DNA of 18,253 nucleotides from positions 1 to 18,253 of the forward strand of contig JBBQTQ010000053.1 of assembly GCA_038213135.1 (NCBI GenBank), given 5' to 3'. Under the pieces are notes generated by a model that worked only from the letters and a program-made list of their open reading frames with translations, ran no database searches and had not been told where the DNA came from. The stretch is from JBBQTQ01 sp038213135 (GTDB lineage: Bacteria; Actinomycetota; Thermoleophilia; Gaiellales; Gaiellaceae). The position numbers were made by a program, and so were the translations under genes. Below are positions 1-6,629 of this stretch, piece by piece (position 1 is the first letter of the stretch; the number at the start of each line of letters is the position of its first letter).

Positions 1-260
1 ATCGTAAAACCCGGGCGTCGGCCTGACTGTGAGCGGGGGGATCGATCTATTCACCTTCTGCCCCGAACCCGCGCGCGAGCGCAGCGAGCGCGCCTCTTCC
101 CCCACCCAGGGTGGGGAGCCTGTCCCGCCTCCCTCGGAACCGACGATACCCGGGAAACTCCTACGCGTCTGTGCCGGGTTCGTGCCGATTCCGTGACGGA
201 TCTGGGCGCACGCTGTGACGACTTGGCTGACAGTACGGTCCAAGTTGGAGCGTCCAGGCC
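1..260. other. Non-coding leader region upstream of acyl-CoA dehydrogenase
   Basis: I see no convincing gene here. A short frame ends with a TGA at 24-26 and could be the tail of a gene that begins before the window, but seven codons are too few to judge. A GC-only inverted repeat (6-bp arms at 71-76 and 88-93, 11-nt loop) could be a weak terminator for that upstream gene. From about 98 to 192 lies copy A of the dispersed conserved element, described separately. A GGAG at about 245-248 is a modest ribosome-binding candidate for the ATG at 261. Confidence 0.5.
98..192 (+). repeat. Dispersed conserved non-coding element, copy A
   Basis: This stretch matches 14988-15096 in order and orientation. 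Shared blocks are a CCCCACCC/GGGTGGGG inverted repeat (about 100-115), then CCCGCC.CCCTC (about 124-135), CGACGATACC (141-150), AACTCC (156-161) and GTGCCGG followed by GCCGATTC (about 171-191). The best-conserved boxes are identical while the sequence between them varies, which suggests a constrained element rather than a recent copy. It ends about 70 nt before the start of the acyl-CoA dehydrogenase. It could be a structured 5' leader, an operator/promoter module or an intergenic repeat family. I do not recognise it as a known riboswitch. Confidence 0.65.
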
Positions 261-1433
261 ATGAGTGAGACGGTGACCGCCGCGGGCGTTTCGTTCCGCC
301 TGACACCGGAGCAGCTCGAGCTGCAGGAGCTCGCCCACGATTTCGCCGAGCGCGAGCTGCGGCCGATCGCCTCGGAATGTGACGAGCGGGACGAGTTCCG
401 GCCCGGCCTGCTCGCAAAGGCCGCCGCCCTCGGGCTCACCTCGTACGCGATCCCGCGCGAGTACGGCGGTGGCGGCGTCGACGCCCTCACGTCCGCGCTG
501 ATCGCCGAGGAGCTCTCCTGGGGCTGCGCCGGGCTCGCCGCCGGGCTCGTCTCGACGATGTTCCCCGTGCGGCCACTCCTCTCGTTCGGCAGCGACGCGC
601 AGAAGGAGCGCTACCTGCCGATGCTCGCCTCGGAGCAGGGCACGATCGCGGCGATCGCCTTCACGGAGCCGCACGCCGGCTCGGACCTCTCCGCGATCAC
701 CTCGACAGCCCGGCGCGACGGCGACGAGTACGTCCTCTCGGGCGAGAAGGTCTACGTGACTAACGGAGGTATCGCCCACCTCAACGTCGTCTTCGCGAAG
801 CTCGACGGCGCGATCACGGCCTTCCTCGTCGAGCAGGACGACCCCGGAGTCCAGCCCGGGCGCAAGGAGCGGAAGCTCGGGCTGCGCGCTTCGCACACCG
901 GCTCGCTCGTCCTCGACGAGGCCCGCATCCCCGCCGACCGCCTGCTCGGCGAGGAGGGGCAGGGCTTCCTCGTCGCGATGGACTTCTTCGAGGTCTCGCG
1001 CCCCCAGGTCGCCGCGTCGGCGCTCGGCGTCGGGCGCGCCGCCTTCGAGTACGCGACTGAGTACGCGCGCGAGCGGCAGGCGTTCGGCAAGCCGCTGATC
1101 GCCAAGCAGGGCGTCTCCTTCAAGCTCGCCGAGATGGCGATGGAGCTGGAGGCCGCGCGGCTCCTGATCTGGCGCGCCTGCGCCGCGGTCGACGCCGGCG
1201 AGGACGCAGGTCTGCTCGGTTCGTACGCGAAGGCGTTCGCCGCGGACGCCGCGATGCGCGCAGCGACGGAGGCCGTCCAGGTGCTCGGCGGCGCCGGGAT
1301 CATGCGCGACCACCCCGTCGAGCGCTGGCTCCGCGACGCGAAGGTCTTCCAGATCGTCGAGGGAACCTCCGAGATCCAGCGGCAGATTGTCGCGACCTAC
1401 CTCTCGCACGGCTGGAAGGAAAGACCGCGCTAG
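261..1433 (+). CDS. Acyl-CoA dehydrogenase
   Basis: This is an FAD-dependent flavoprotein that oxidises the alpha-beta bond of an acyl-CoA thioester, as in fatty-acid or branched-chain amino-acid breakdown, passing electrons to ETF. The 390 residues match the usual 380-400. The N-terminal helical domain opens with LTPEQLELQELAHDFAERE (about 14-32). The mid beta-domain carries FTEPHAGSD (134-142) and GEKVYVTNG (161-169). The C-terminal domain has ERQAFGKPL, then QVLGGAGI, and ends with VEGTSEIQR, whose Glu367 sits where medium-chain and short-chain enzymes keep the catalytic base. The ATG at 261 gives a standard N-terminus. No electron-transfer or beta-oxidation partner lies nearby, so the acyl substrate cannot be named. 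The conserved element (copy A) is directly upstream. Confidence 0.95.
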   Translation: MSETVTAAGVSFRLTPEQLELQELAHDFAERELRPIASECDERDEFRPGLLAKAAALGLTSYAIPREYGGGGVDALTSALIAEELSWGCAGLAAGLVSTMFPVRPLLSFGSDAQKERYLPMLASEQGTIAAIAFTEPHAGSDLSAITSTARRDGDEYVLSGEKVYVTNGGIAHLNVVFAKLDGAITAFLVEQDDPGVQPGRKERKLGLRASHTGSLVLDEARIPADRLLGEEGQGFLVAMDFFEVSRPQVAASALGVGRAAFEYATEYARERQAFGKPLIAKQGVSFKLAEMAMELEAARLLIWRACAAVDAGEDAGLLGSYAKAFAADAAMRAATEAVQVLGGAGIMRDHPVERWLRDAKVFQIVEGTSEIQRQIVATYLSHGWKERPR

Positions 1434-1442
1434 CTCGCGAAA

Positions 1443-1458
1443 TTGTCTCCCTAGACAA
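1443..1458. promoter_or_regulatory. Inverted repeat overlapping the VanW gene promoter
   Basis: TTGTCT-CCCT-AGACAA is a perfect 6-bp inverted repeat in the 42-nt gap between the dehydrogenase stop and the VanW start. Its left arm can also be read as a -35 box, with CAGGAT (1465-1470) 16 nt further on as the -10 box, 5 nt before the ATG at 1476. It could be an operator for a dimeric repressor or a weak stem at the end of the upstream transcript. The sequence does not decide. Confidence 0.35.
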
Positions 1459-1475
1459 CGCTAACAGGATCTACA

Positions 1476-3311
1476 ATGAACGGCTTGCGGGTGGAGGCAG
1501 GAGTTTCTGCGTACTACCTGCGTCGACAGAGGCGGGAGCGGGTGCGTCGGATTCGGCGCGCGGTTCTGCTCATCGGCGCAGGCTTCGCCGTGGCCCTGAT
1601 CGCGGTCGTCCTCGCCTACGCCGGCTCCGCTGACAAGGTCGCCGGCGGGGTTCGGGTCGCGGGCGTCGAGGTCTCCGGACTGACCTCGCAGGCCGCGGAG
1701 CGGCTCCTGCAGCGTCGGAGCGCCGCGCTGCTGGCCACACCGCTGAAGGTCACCGTCGCCGGGCACACGTTTTCCGTCACCGCCGGGGAGCTCGGGGTCC
1801 GCCCCGACTGGCATGCGGCGGTTGAGGCTGCGCTCTCGCGCGGGTCCGGGTTCCTGCCGCTGCGCGGCGTGCGGCGCCTCTACCTGAGCATGTTCGGCAC
1901 CGACGTGAGTCCGCACGTGAACGTTGCGAAGAACGCGCTGGGGCTCTGGCTCGACCGTGTGAGCGGCCAGGTCGACCGGCCGCACCGCGACGCTGCGCTG
2001 CGACTGCGCGGCCTGCGCCCGCACATCGTCCCGGGCCGTGCGGGCACCGTGCTCGACCGTGCCGCCGCGGAGAAGCTCGTCGTCGCCGAGCTCGGATCCT
2101 TCGATCGGAAACCGCTCACCTTGCTGGTGAAGACGGATCCGCCCTCGGTCACCGAGCCGATGCTCGCGCGCGCCGCGCGGCAGACCAGGGTCGTGCTCTC
2201 CGGCCCGGTTCGACTGCAGCTCGGCTCGACGCGCTACCGCGTCTCCAGGTTTACGCTCGCGCACGTCATCCAGCTGCCGTCCAGCGGCGCCTCGACGCTG
2301 AAGATCGCCGGGCCGGCCGCCGATGCGTACTTCGGTCGGCTCGAGAAGGCGGTTGACTCACCGGGGAAGGACGCGACCTTCGCGGTCGACGGGGCTCACG
2401 TGCGCATCGTCCCCTCGCAGGACGCACGCATCCTCGACGTGCCGGCGACGGCGCGCGCGCTGCTGGCCGCAGCCATCTCGCCGACGAACAGGACGGCGCA
2501 GATCTCCGTTGCCGCGACCGCACCCGAGCGGACGACCAGGGATCTCCAGGGAATGGGCGTCGTCGGGCTCGTCTCCTCCTACGAAACGTTCTTCGGGGGC
2601 GTCGCGGGTCGAATTCACAACGTGCAGCTCGTGGCGCATCTGATCGACGGCCACCTGATCCAGCCCGGCGAGGAGTTCTCGTTCAACAAGACGACCGGCG
2701 ACCGCACTGCCAGTCGGGGCTTCCAGGTCGCGCCGGTGATCATCAACGGCGAGCTGCAGAACGCGCTCGGCGGCGGGGTCTGCCAGGTCTCGACGACCGT
2801 CTTCAACGCCGCCTACGAGGCGGGCCTGAACATCACTGCCCGCACGAACCACGCGCTCTACATCAGCCACTACCCGCAAGGTCGCGACGCCACGGTCGAC
2901 TATCCCGACGTCGACCTGAGGTTCGTCAACGACACCGATCACTGGCTGCTGCTGCGGACGTTCGTCACCGACTCGTCGCTCGTCGTGAATCTTTACGGAA
3001 CTCCGGTTCACCGCAAGGTCGTGAGCGAGACTGCGCCGCTCGTGACGACCGGGCCCGGACCCGTCAAGCGGATGCCCGACCCGAACCTGCTCGTGGGTCA
3101 GCAGGTCATCGACCAGACTGGCTCGTCCGCGTCCGCGACGAGCGTGCACCGGCAGGTCTACGCCGCGAACGGGAAGCTGCTCTACGACAACGTCTGGTAC
3201 TCGAGCTACCGCGGCGAGACCGAAGTCATCCGCGTCGGCACGAAGCCGAAGCCGAAGCCTGTCGCGCCGGTCGTACCGCCGGTCATCCCGGCGCCGGGCT
3301 CTCTGCACTAG
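1476..3311 (+). CDS. Membrane-anchored VanW family protein
   Basis: This 611-residue protein is predicted to act outside the membrane on or near peptidoglycan. An Arg-rich cytoplasmic N-terminus (about 15-28) precedes one membrane segment (about 29-49, LIGAGFAVALIAVVLAYAG). The region from about 55 to 350 has the look of the repeated putative peptidoglycan-binding domains (YoaR type) found in front of VanW domains. The VanW domain (about 365-500) is clear: FSFNKTTGDRTASRGF, then the GGGVCQVSTTVFNAA signature and HYPQGRDATV. A G5-like tail (SETAPLVTTGPG onward) and a Lys-Pro stretch end the protein. VanW domains occur in some vancomycin-resistance clusters, but the domain's biochemical role is unsettled, and no vanH, vanA or vanX is present. 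There is no reason to infer resistance. The 3' end overlaps the convergent thioesterase gene by 29 nt. Confidence 0.9.
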   Translation: MNGLRVEAGVSAYYLRRQRRERVRRIRRAVLLIGAGFAVALIAVVLAYAGSADKVAGGVRVAGVEVSGLTSQAAERLLQRRSAALLATPLKVTVAGHTFSVTAGELGVRPDWHAAVEAALSRGSGFLPLRGVRRLYLSMFGTDVSPHVNVAKNALGLWLDRVSGQVDRPHRDAALRLRGLRPHIVPGRAGTVLDRAAAEKLVVAELGSFDRKPLTLLVKTDPPSVTEPMLARAARQTRVVLSGPVRLQLGSTRYRVSRFTLAHVIQLPSSGASTLKIAGPAADAYFGRLEKAVDSPGKDATFAVDGAHVRIVPSQDARILDVPATARALLAAAISPTNRTAQISVAATAPERTTRDLQGMGVVGLVSSYETFFGGVAGRIHNVQLVAHLIDGHLIQPGEEFSFNKTTGDRTASRGFQVAPVIINGELQNALGGGVCQVSTTVFNAAYEAGLNITARTNHALYISHYPQGRDATVDYPDVDLRFVNDTDHWLLLRTFVTDSSLVVNLYGTPVHRKVVSETAPLVTTGPGPVKRMPDPNLLVGQQVIDQTGSSASATSVHRQVYAANGKLLYDNVWYSSYRGETEVIRVGTKPKPKPVAPVVPPVIPAPGSLH

Positions 3312-3705
3312 CGACGGCCTCGGCGAAGAACGCGGGGATCCTGGTCGGTCGCATGGTGTGGCGGTCAACGACGGCGTGCTGCGTCCAGCCATCGGCGACG
3401 ATCTGGCCAGCGCGCTCGACGACGTAGTCGTACCGGAAGCGTGCGCCGCGCACGTCGTGGCAGCGCGTGTGGATCGTCAGGCGGTCGTCGAAGTGGACGG
3501 GGACGAGGTAGCGGACATGGCTCTCGGTCGTCAGCGCCTCGTAGCCGGCGTCCTGGATCGACTTGTAGCCGCCGGTGTAGCGGGCCAGGTAGTCGATCCG
3601 CGCGACCTCGAACCAGATCAGGTAGTTGGCGTTGTGCGCGACGCCTTGCGCGTCGGTCTCGGCGAAGCGGACGGTCACCTGCGTTGAGAAGTTGTAGCCC
3701 TCCAC
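3283..3705 (-). CDS. Acyl-CoA thioesterase, 4-hydroxybenzoyl-CoA thioesterase/YbgC-like hotdog fold
   Basis: This protein of about 140 residues is predicted to hydrolyse an acyl-CoA thioester. The frame stays open further upstream, but the extra N-terminus is Arg/Pro-rich antisense sequence, so I place the start at the GTG at 3705. From there the protein begins VEGYNFSTQVTVRFAETDAQ. RFAETDAQGVAHNANYLIWF (about 13-32) is the family signature; the Asp in ETDAQG is the catalytic position in 4-HBT/YbgC enzymes. The length matches a single hotdog domain. The actual acyl substrate is unknown. The gene is divergent from the Sir2 remnant and convergent with the VanW gene. GATAGT on the minus strand (3713-3718), 7 nt before the start, is a plausible leaderless -10 box. 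Confidence 0.88.
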   Translation of the reverse strand: MEGYNFSTQVTVRFAETDAQGVAHNANYLIWFEVARIDYLARYTGGYKSIQDAGYEALTTESHVRYLVPVHFDDRLTIHTRCHDVRGARFRYDYVVERAGQIVADGWTQHAVVDRHTMRPTRIPAFFAEAVASAESPAPG

Positions 3706-3710
3706 TGCTC

Positions 3711-3720
3711 GTACTATCGC
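3711..3720. promoter_or_regulatory. Overlapping divergent -10 boxes between thioesterase and Sir2 remnant
   Basis: On the plus strand TACTAT (3712-3717) sits 7 nt before a GTG at 3725. On the minus strand the same bases read GATAGT (3713-3718), 7 nt before the thioesterase GTG at 3705. One near-symmetrical AT-rich block could therefore serve as the -10 box for both directions. The plus-strand half is probably the surviving promoter of the deleted Sir2 gene. Confidence 0.45.
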
Positions 3721-3724
3721 GGCC

Positions 3725-4224
3725 GTGGGGGCGCGGCGTCTCGCGAGCTGGAGCGGCGCGGGCTCGTCTCGGCGGTCGTGACGCAGAACGTCGATCGGCT
3801 CCACGAGCTTGCAGGTTCGAGGCGCGTCGTGGAGGTGCACGGCTCGGCGCGGACGTCGAGTTGTCTGCGCGGCAGGCGGCGGGTCGGCTTCGAGGAGGTG
3901 GTGGCCCTGCTGGCGGAAGCGCCTGCGCCGCTGTGTTCGGATTGCGGCGCGGTCCTGAAGCCGGACGTCGTCATGTTCGGGGAGCTGATGCCCGAGCGGG
4001 AGGTCGACAGGCGTTCGCGCTCGCGCGCTCGGCGGCGCTGCTGCTCGTGGTCGGCTCCTCGCTCGAGGTCTATCCGGTCGCGGCTCTGCCGAAAGAGACA
4101 ATTGACGCCGGCGGGCGTGTCGCTATCGTCAACAAGGGGGCCAACTCCGTATGACCGCCGGGCAGATATGCGAATTGACGGAGCGGCGGGAACTGTCCTT
4201 CACGACGTGCTCGCCCATCTGTGA
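3725..4224 (+). pseudogene. Sir2 family NAD-dependent deacetylase, 5'-deleted and twice frameshifted
   Basis: Three reading-frame pieces together give the last two thirds of a bacterial sirtuin. Piece one (about 3742-4007) reads SRELERRG, then VVTQNVDRLHELAGS, the VEVHGS catalytic-His motif, one zinc half-site PLCSDCG and KPDVVMFGELMP. A one-base loss near 4008 moves homology into the next frame (AFALARSAALLLVVGSSLEV to VAIVNK). One extra G in the five-G run at 4136-4140 restores the first frame, giving GPTPYDRRADMRIDG and a natural end at 4224. The whole N-terminal part, about 75 residues including the GAG(A/I)S NAD-binding loop, is absent. The first zinc half-site reads CLRG where CxxC is expected. 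Homopolymer sequencing error could explain one shift but not the deletion or the lost cysteine. A -10-like TACTAT survives upstream. Confidence 0.85.
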
Positions 4225-4252
4225 CAACTCTCAGCGCACATTCGGCCCGAAG

Positions 4253-4285
4253 GGCCACGTTCGGGGTCAGACCCCGGACGTGGCC
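4253..4285. repeat. REP-like palindrome, left half of an inverted pair
   Basis: This is an almost perfect hairpin. Outer arms GGCCACGT/ACGTGGCC and inner arms GGGGTC/GACCCC around a single central A give a stem of about 16 pairs with one G-U wobble if transcribed. It starts 28 nt after the Sir2 remnant stop and could also act as a transcription terminator or stem, but it lacks a T-tract. It resembles the second palindrome at 4354-4370 in inverted orientation. Confidence 0.7.
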
Positions 4286-4353
4286 GCTCGAGCCATGGCC
4301 TGCCGCCGACTTGCGGAGCTTTGTCGGAACGGCCGTGGCCGGCAGGCGCACGG

Positions 4354-4370
4354 CCGGGGTCTGACCCCGG
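4354..4370. repeat. REP-like palindrome, right half of an inverted pair
   Basis: CCGGGGTC-T-GACCCCGG is a perfect 8-bp-arm palindrome. Read on the opposite strand, it and its flank resemble the palindrome at 4253-4285: both share CGGGGTCAGACCCCGG and then, further out, a GCCTGCCG block (4299-4306 and, inverted, 4340-4347). The two copies therefore form a head-to-head unit of about 130 bp, like BIMEs. It lies directly upstream of the GMC oxidoreductase promoter. Confidence 0.7.
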
Positions 4371-4387
4371 ACGCGGCCGCCGCGGAC

Positions 4388-4393
4388 TAGGCT
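4388..4393 (+). promoter_or_regulatory. -10 box (TAGGCT) of the GMC oxidoreductase gene
   Basis: TAGGCT fits the TAnnnT consensus and lies 6 nt before the GTG at 4400, with no Shine-Dalgarno sequence between. That geometry puts the transcription start at or next to the start codon, so a leaderless mRNA is predicted. Confidence 0.45.
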
Positions 4394-4399
4394 CGCGCG

Positions 4400-5719
4400 G
4401 TGGAGAACGGGTTCGACGCGCTCGTCGTCGGGAGCGGGTTCGGGGGCAGCGTCGCCGCATTGCGGTTGGCGGAGAAGGGCTACCGGGTCGGCGTGCTCGA
4501 AGCCGGCCGGCGGTTCGAGGCCGGCGACTTCGCACGAACGAGCTGGAACCTCCGACGCTTCCTGTTCGCGCCACGGCTCGGCTGCCACGGCATCCAGCGG
4601 ATCACGTTCCTGCGCGACCTCGTCGTGCTCTCGGGAGCGGGAGTCGGCGGCGGGTCGCTCGTCTACGCAAACGTCCTCTACGAGCCGCACGCCGCCGACC
4701 CCGCCCTGCGGCCGCACTACGACACCGTGCGTGCGATGCTCGGCGCAACCGCGACGCCGTTCGAGTCGGCGGCCGATCTCGTCGTGCGCCGAATCGCCGA
4801 GCGTGCCGGAGCAGCCGCCACCTATCGCCCGACGACTGTCGCCGTCGACTTCGACGCCTGCGTCCGCTGCGGCGGCTGCATGGTCGGGTGCCGCTACGGG
4901 GCCAAGAACACGCTCGACCGTAACTACCTGCGCCAGGCCGAGCAGCTCGGGGCGAGGGTCCTGCCGGGCCACGAAGCGCGGGCGCTGCACCGCGACGCCG
5001 ACGGGTGGCTCGTCGCCGTCCACCGCCGCGACACGTTCCGCGCGCGCGAGGTCGTCGTCGCCGCCGGAGTCCTCGGCAGCGTGAAGCTCCTCGCCACCGT
5101 GCCGGGGATCTCGACCCGGCTGGGCGAGAACGTCCGCACGAACGCCGAGACCCTCGTCGGCGCCACCGCCGCCGACACGCGCACCGACTACTCGCAGGGG
5201 ATCGCGATCGGCTCCTCGTTCGAGCCGCGCCCCGGCATCCAGATCCAGCCCGTCCGCTACCCGCGGGGCTCGAACTCGATGGCCCTGCTCGCCAAACCGC
5301 TCTCACCGAAGCGCTGGGCCGAGCGGACGATCCTGCTCCTCTGCATGGGGACGGCCGAGGAGCGCCTCCGCCTCACGGTCCGGCGAGGCCGCGTGCGCAG
5401 CGCCTCCGCGCACCCACCGGCCACCCGGATCCCCGAGGCCGACGAGGCCGCAGCGATCGCGGCCGAGCTGATCGGCGGCCACACCGGACGCCTGCGCTGG
5501 AACCGGGCGGTCACCGCACACATCCTCGGCGGCGCGACCGAGATCGTCGACAGCCACCATCGCGTCGTCGGCCAGCCGGGCCTGCACGTGGTCGACGGCT
5601 CGACAGTCGCTCAGAACCTGGGCGTCAACCCGGCGCTCACGATCGCCGCGCAGGCCGAGCGCGCGCTCGACGCCTGGCCGCGGAAGGGGGAGCCGGACCT
5701 CAGGCCGCCGCTCGCCTGA
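4400..5719 (+). CDS. GMC-family FAD oxidoreductase, cholesterol-oxidase-like, with ferredoxin-type Cys cluster
   Basis: This 439-residue flavoprotein is predicted to oxidise an alcohol or sterol-like substrate. The N-terminal FAD-binding loop is GSGFGGS (11-17), followed by VGVLEAGRRFEAGDF and the GAGVGGGSLVYAN motif (79-91). Residues 154-164 have four cysteines spaced CxxCxxCxxxC and then GAKNTLDRNYL, typical of the cholesterol-oxidase-like (ChoD) branch and able to hold a 4Fe-4S cluster. The C-terminal GMC motif is VVDGSTVAQNLGVNPALTIA (about 399-418), with His and Asn in the expected places. At 439 residues it is about 100 shorter than many relatives, apparently between the Cys cluster and the C-terminal domain. 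The substrate is unknown. The GTG at 4400 is chosen because the FAD loop follows at once. Confidence 0.88.
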   Translation: MENGFDALVVGSGFGGSVAALRLAEKGYRVGVLEAGRRFEAGDFARTSWNLRRFLFAPRLGCHGIQRITFLRDLVVLSGAGVGGGSLVYANVLYEPHAADPALRPHYDTVRAMLGATATPFESAADLVVRRIAERAGAAATYRPTTVAVDFDACVRCGGCMVGCRYGAKNTLDRNYLRQAEQLGARVLPGHEARALHRDADGWLVAVHRRDTFRAREVVVAAGVLGSVKLLATVPGISTRLGENVRTNAETLVGATAADTRTDYSQGIAIGSSFEPRPGIQIQPVRYPRGSNSMALLAKPLSPKRWAERTILLLCMGTAEERLRLTVRRGRVRSASAHPPATRIPEADEAAAIAAELIGGHTGRLRWNRAVTAHILGGATEIVDSHHRVVGQPGLHVVDGSTVAQNLGVNPALTIAAQAERALDAWPRKGEPDLRPPLA

Positions 5720-5846
5720 GCGGCCGTTCCTCCAGTACCGTCCCGCAAGCCCGGCACTCGCGCCGAACGAACTCGTACGGCACGCCATCGACGCGTCGGA
5801 TGACATGGATCGTGACGGGCCGGTGGCGGTGGGCGCGAAGTTGCAC
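5700..5846 (-). CDS. Small conserved-looking protein with a CxxC knuckle (48 aa)
   Basis: This short frame runs from a GTG at 5846 to a TGA at 5700. It opens MQLRAHRHRPVTIHVIRRVD, continues GVPYEFVRRECRACG and closes TVLEERPLRRAAA. The CRAC pair inside a basic, short, strand-rich protein suggests half a zinc ribbon, perhaps completed by dimerisation or by the His residues near the N-terminus. I favour it as real for three reasons. It fills the gap exactly between the GMC gene (3' overlap of 20 nt) and the L,D-transpeptidase start. A TGTAAT hexamer lies 6 nt before its GTG. The composition reads as a normal protein, unlike the Ser/Arg-rich antisense frames. The function is unknown. Confidence 0.6.
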   Translation of the reverse strand: MQLRAHRHRPVTIHVIRRVDGVPYEFVRRECRACGTVLEERPLRRAAA

Positions 5847-5891
5847 TCAGGAATTACAGACGGACTACCGATTGCGAAGTTTGTGGAGACA

Positions 5892-6629
5892 ATGAGACAG
5901 ATGCGTCGGATCGCACCAGTCCTCCTGGTCGCCCTCATCGCGGCGACCACCGCCGCCGGCCAGACCCCGAAGCCGCGCCGTTGCACCGCAGGCGTCGAGT
6001 TGCGCACGAACACGAGCAAGCTCGCCTACGCCGCGATCGTCAAGGGAAACCAGGCGGTCGTCTACCGCCGGCCCGGCCGCATCCCGTTCGCCACCTTCGG
6101 GAACACGAACGAGAACGGCTACCCGACCGTCCTCGGGATCGTCGACGCCGTGATCGGGAGCGACTGCGCCGCGCACTGGTACCGGGTGCAGTTGCCGATG
6201 CGCCCGAACGGGACCGAGGGCTACGTGCGGGCGGCCGACCTGCACATGGGCTCGGTCACGACGCGCGTTCAGGTCGATCTCTCCGCCCACCGGCTGACCC
6301 TCTACCGCGGCGACCGCCCGATCCTGACGACGACGGTCGCCGTAGGCGCGCCCGCGACGCCGACGCCGGTCGGCCGCTTCTACGTCAACCAGCGGCTGCG
6401 CACAGTCGACCCGAACGGACCGTACGGTCCCTACGCGATCGGCGTCTCCGCTTTTTCGAACGTGTTGACGGGCTGGGCCCAGGGAGGACCGATCGGTATC
6501 CACGGCACGAACGAGCCCTGGGCGATCGGCCACTCGGTCTCGAATGGCTGCATCCGGGTCGACAACCGTGTGATCCCGCGGCTGTTTGCCCTCACGCCTG
6601 CGGGCACTCCTGTAATCATCTCCCCGTGA
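5892..6629 (+). CDS. Secreted L,D-transpeptidase (YkuD domain)
   Basis: This 245-residue exported enzyme is predicted to form 3-3 cross-links in peptidoglycan or to attach ligands to it. A signal peptide (MRQMRRIAPVLLVALIAATT) ends near the AGQ at about 22-24. The middle region (about 35-118) is SH3-like, ending GYVRAADLHMG. The YkuD domain begins VQVDLSAHRLTLYRGD (about 127-141). It carries GIHGTNEPWA (202-211) and HSVSNGCIRVDN (214-225), with Cys220 the catalytic nucleophile and His204 and Arg222 the usual partners. The ATG at 5892 has a GGAGA just upstream; the ATG at 5901 is an alternative with the same signal peptide. Its stop overlaps the next gene's start (GTGA at 6626-6629), so the two are translationally coupled. 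Confidence 0.92.
   Translation: MRQMRRIAPVLLVALIAATTAAGQTPKPRRCTAGVELRTNTSKLAYAAIVKGNQAVVYRRPGRIPFATFGNTNENGYPTVLGIVDAVIGSDCAAHWYRVQLPMRPNGTEGYVRAADLHMGSVTTRVQVDLSAHRLTLYRGDRPILTTTVAVGAPATPTPVGRFYVNQRLRTVDPNGPYGPYAIGVSAFSNVLTGWAQGGPIGIHGTNEPWAIGHSVSNGCIRVDNRVIPRLFALTPAGTPVIISP

Noticed and set aside
98..192. Known riboswitch such as TPP, cobalamin, SAM, ydaO or c-di-GMP
   Set aside because: I could not find the consensus boxes of these classes in either copy; the element is left unclassified.
51..1409. Long open frame on the minus strand across the acyl-CoA dehydrogenase
   Set aside because: It is Arg/Glu/Leu-rich with no domain, and it mirrors a complete conserved gene on the plus strand; GC-rich third positions keep antisense frames open.
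1476..3311. Vancomycin-resistance locus
   Set aside because: Only a VanW domain is present, which is widespread in non-resistant bacteria; vanH, vanA, vanX and vanRS are absent.
3706..4101. N-terminal extension of the thioesterase to 4101 on the minus strand
   Set aside because: The extra 132 residues are low-complexity Arg/Pro sequence antisense to Sir2 homology; hotdog homology starts at the GTG at 3705.
4001..4140. Programmed ribosomal frameshifting in Sir2
   Set aside because: There are two shifts of opposite sign, no slippery heptamer at 4008, and a missing N-terminus; gene decay is simpler.
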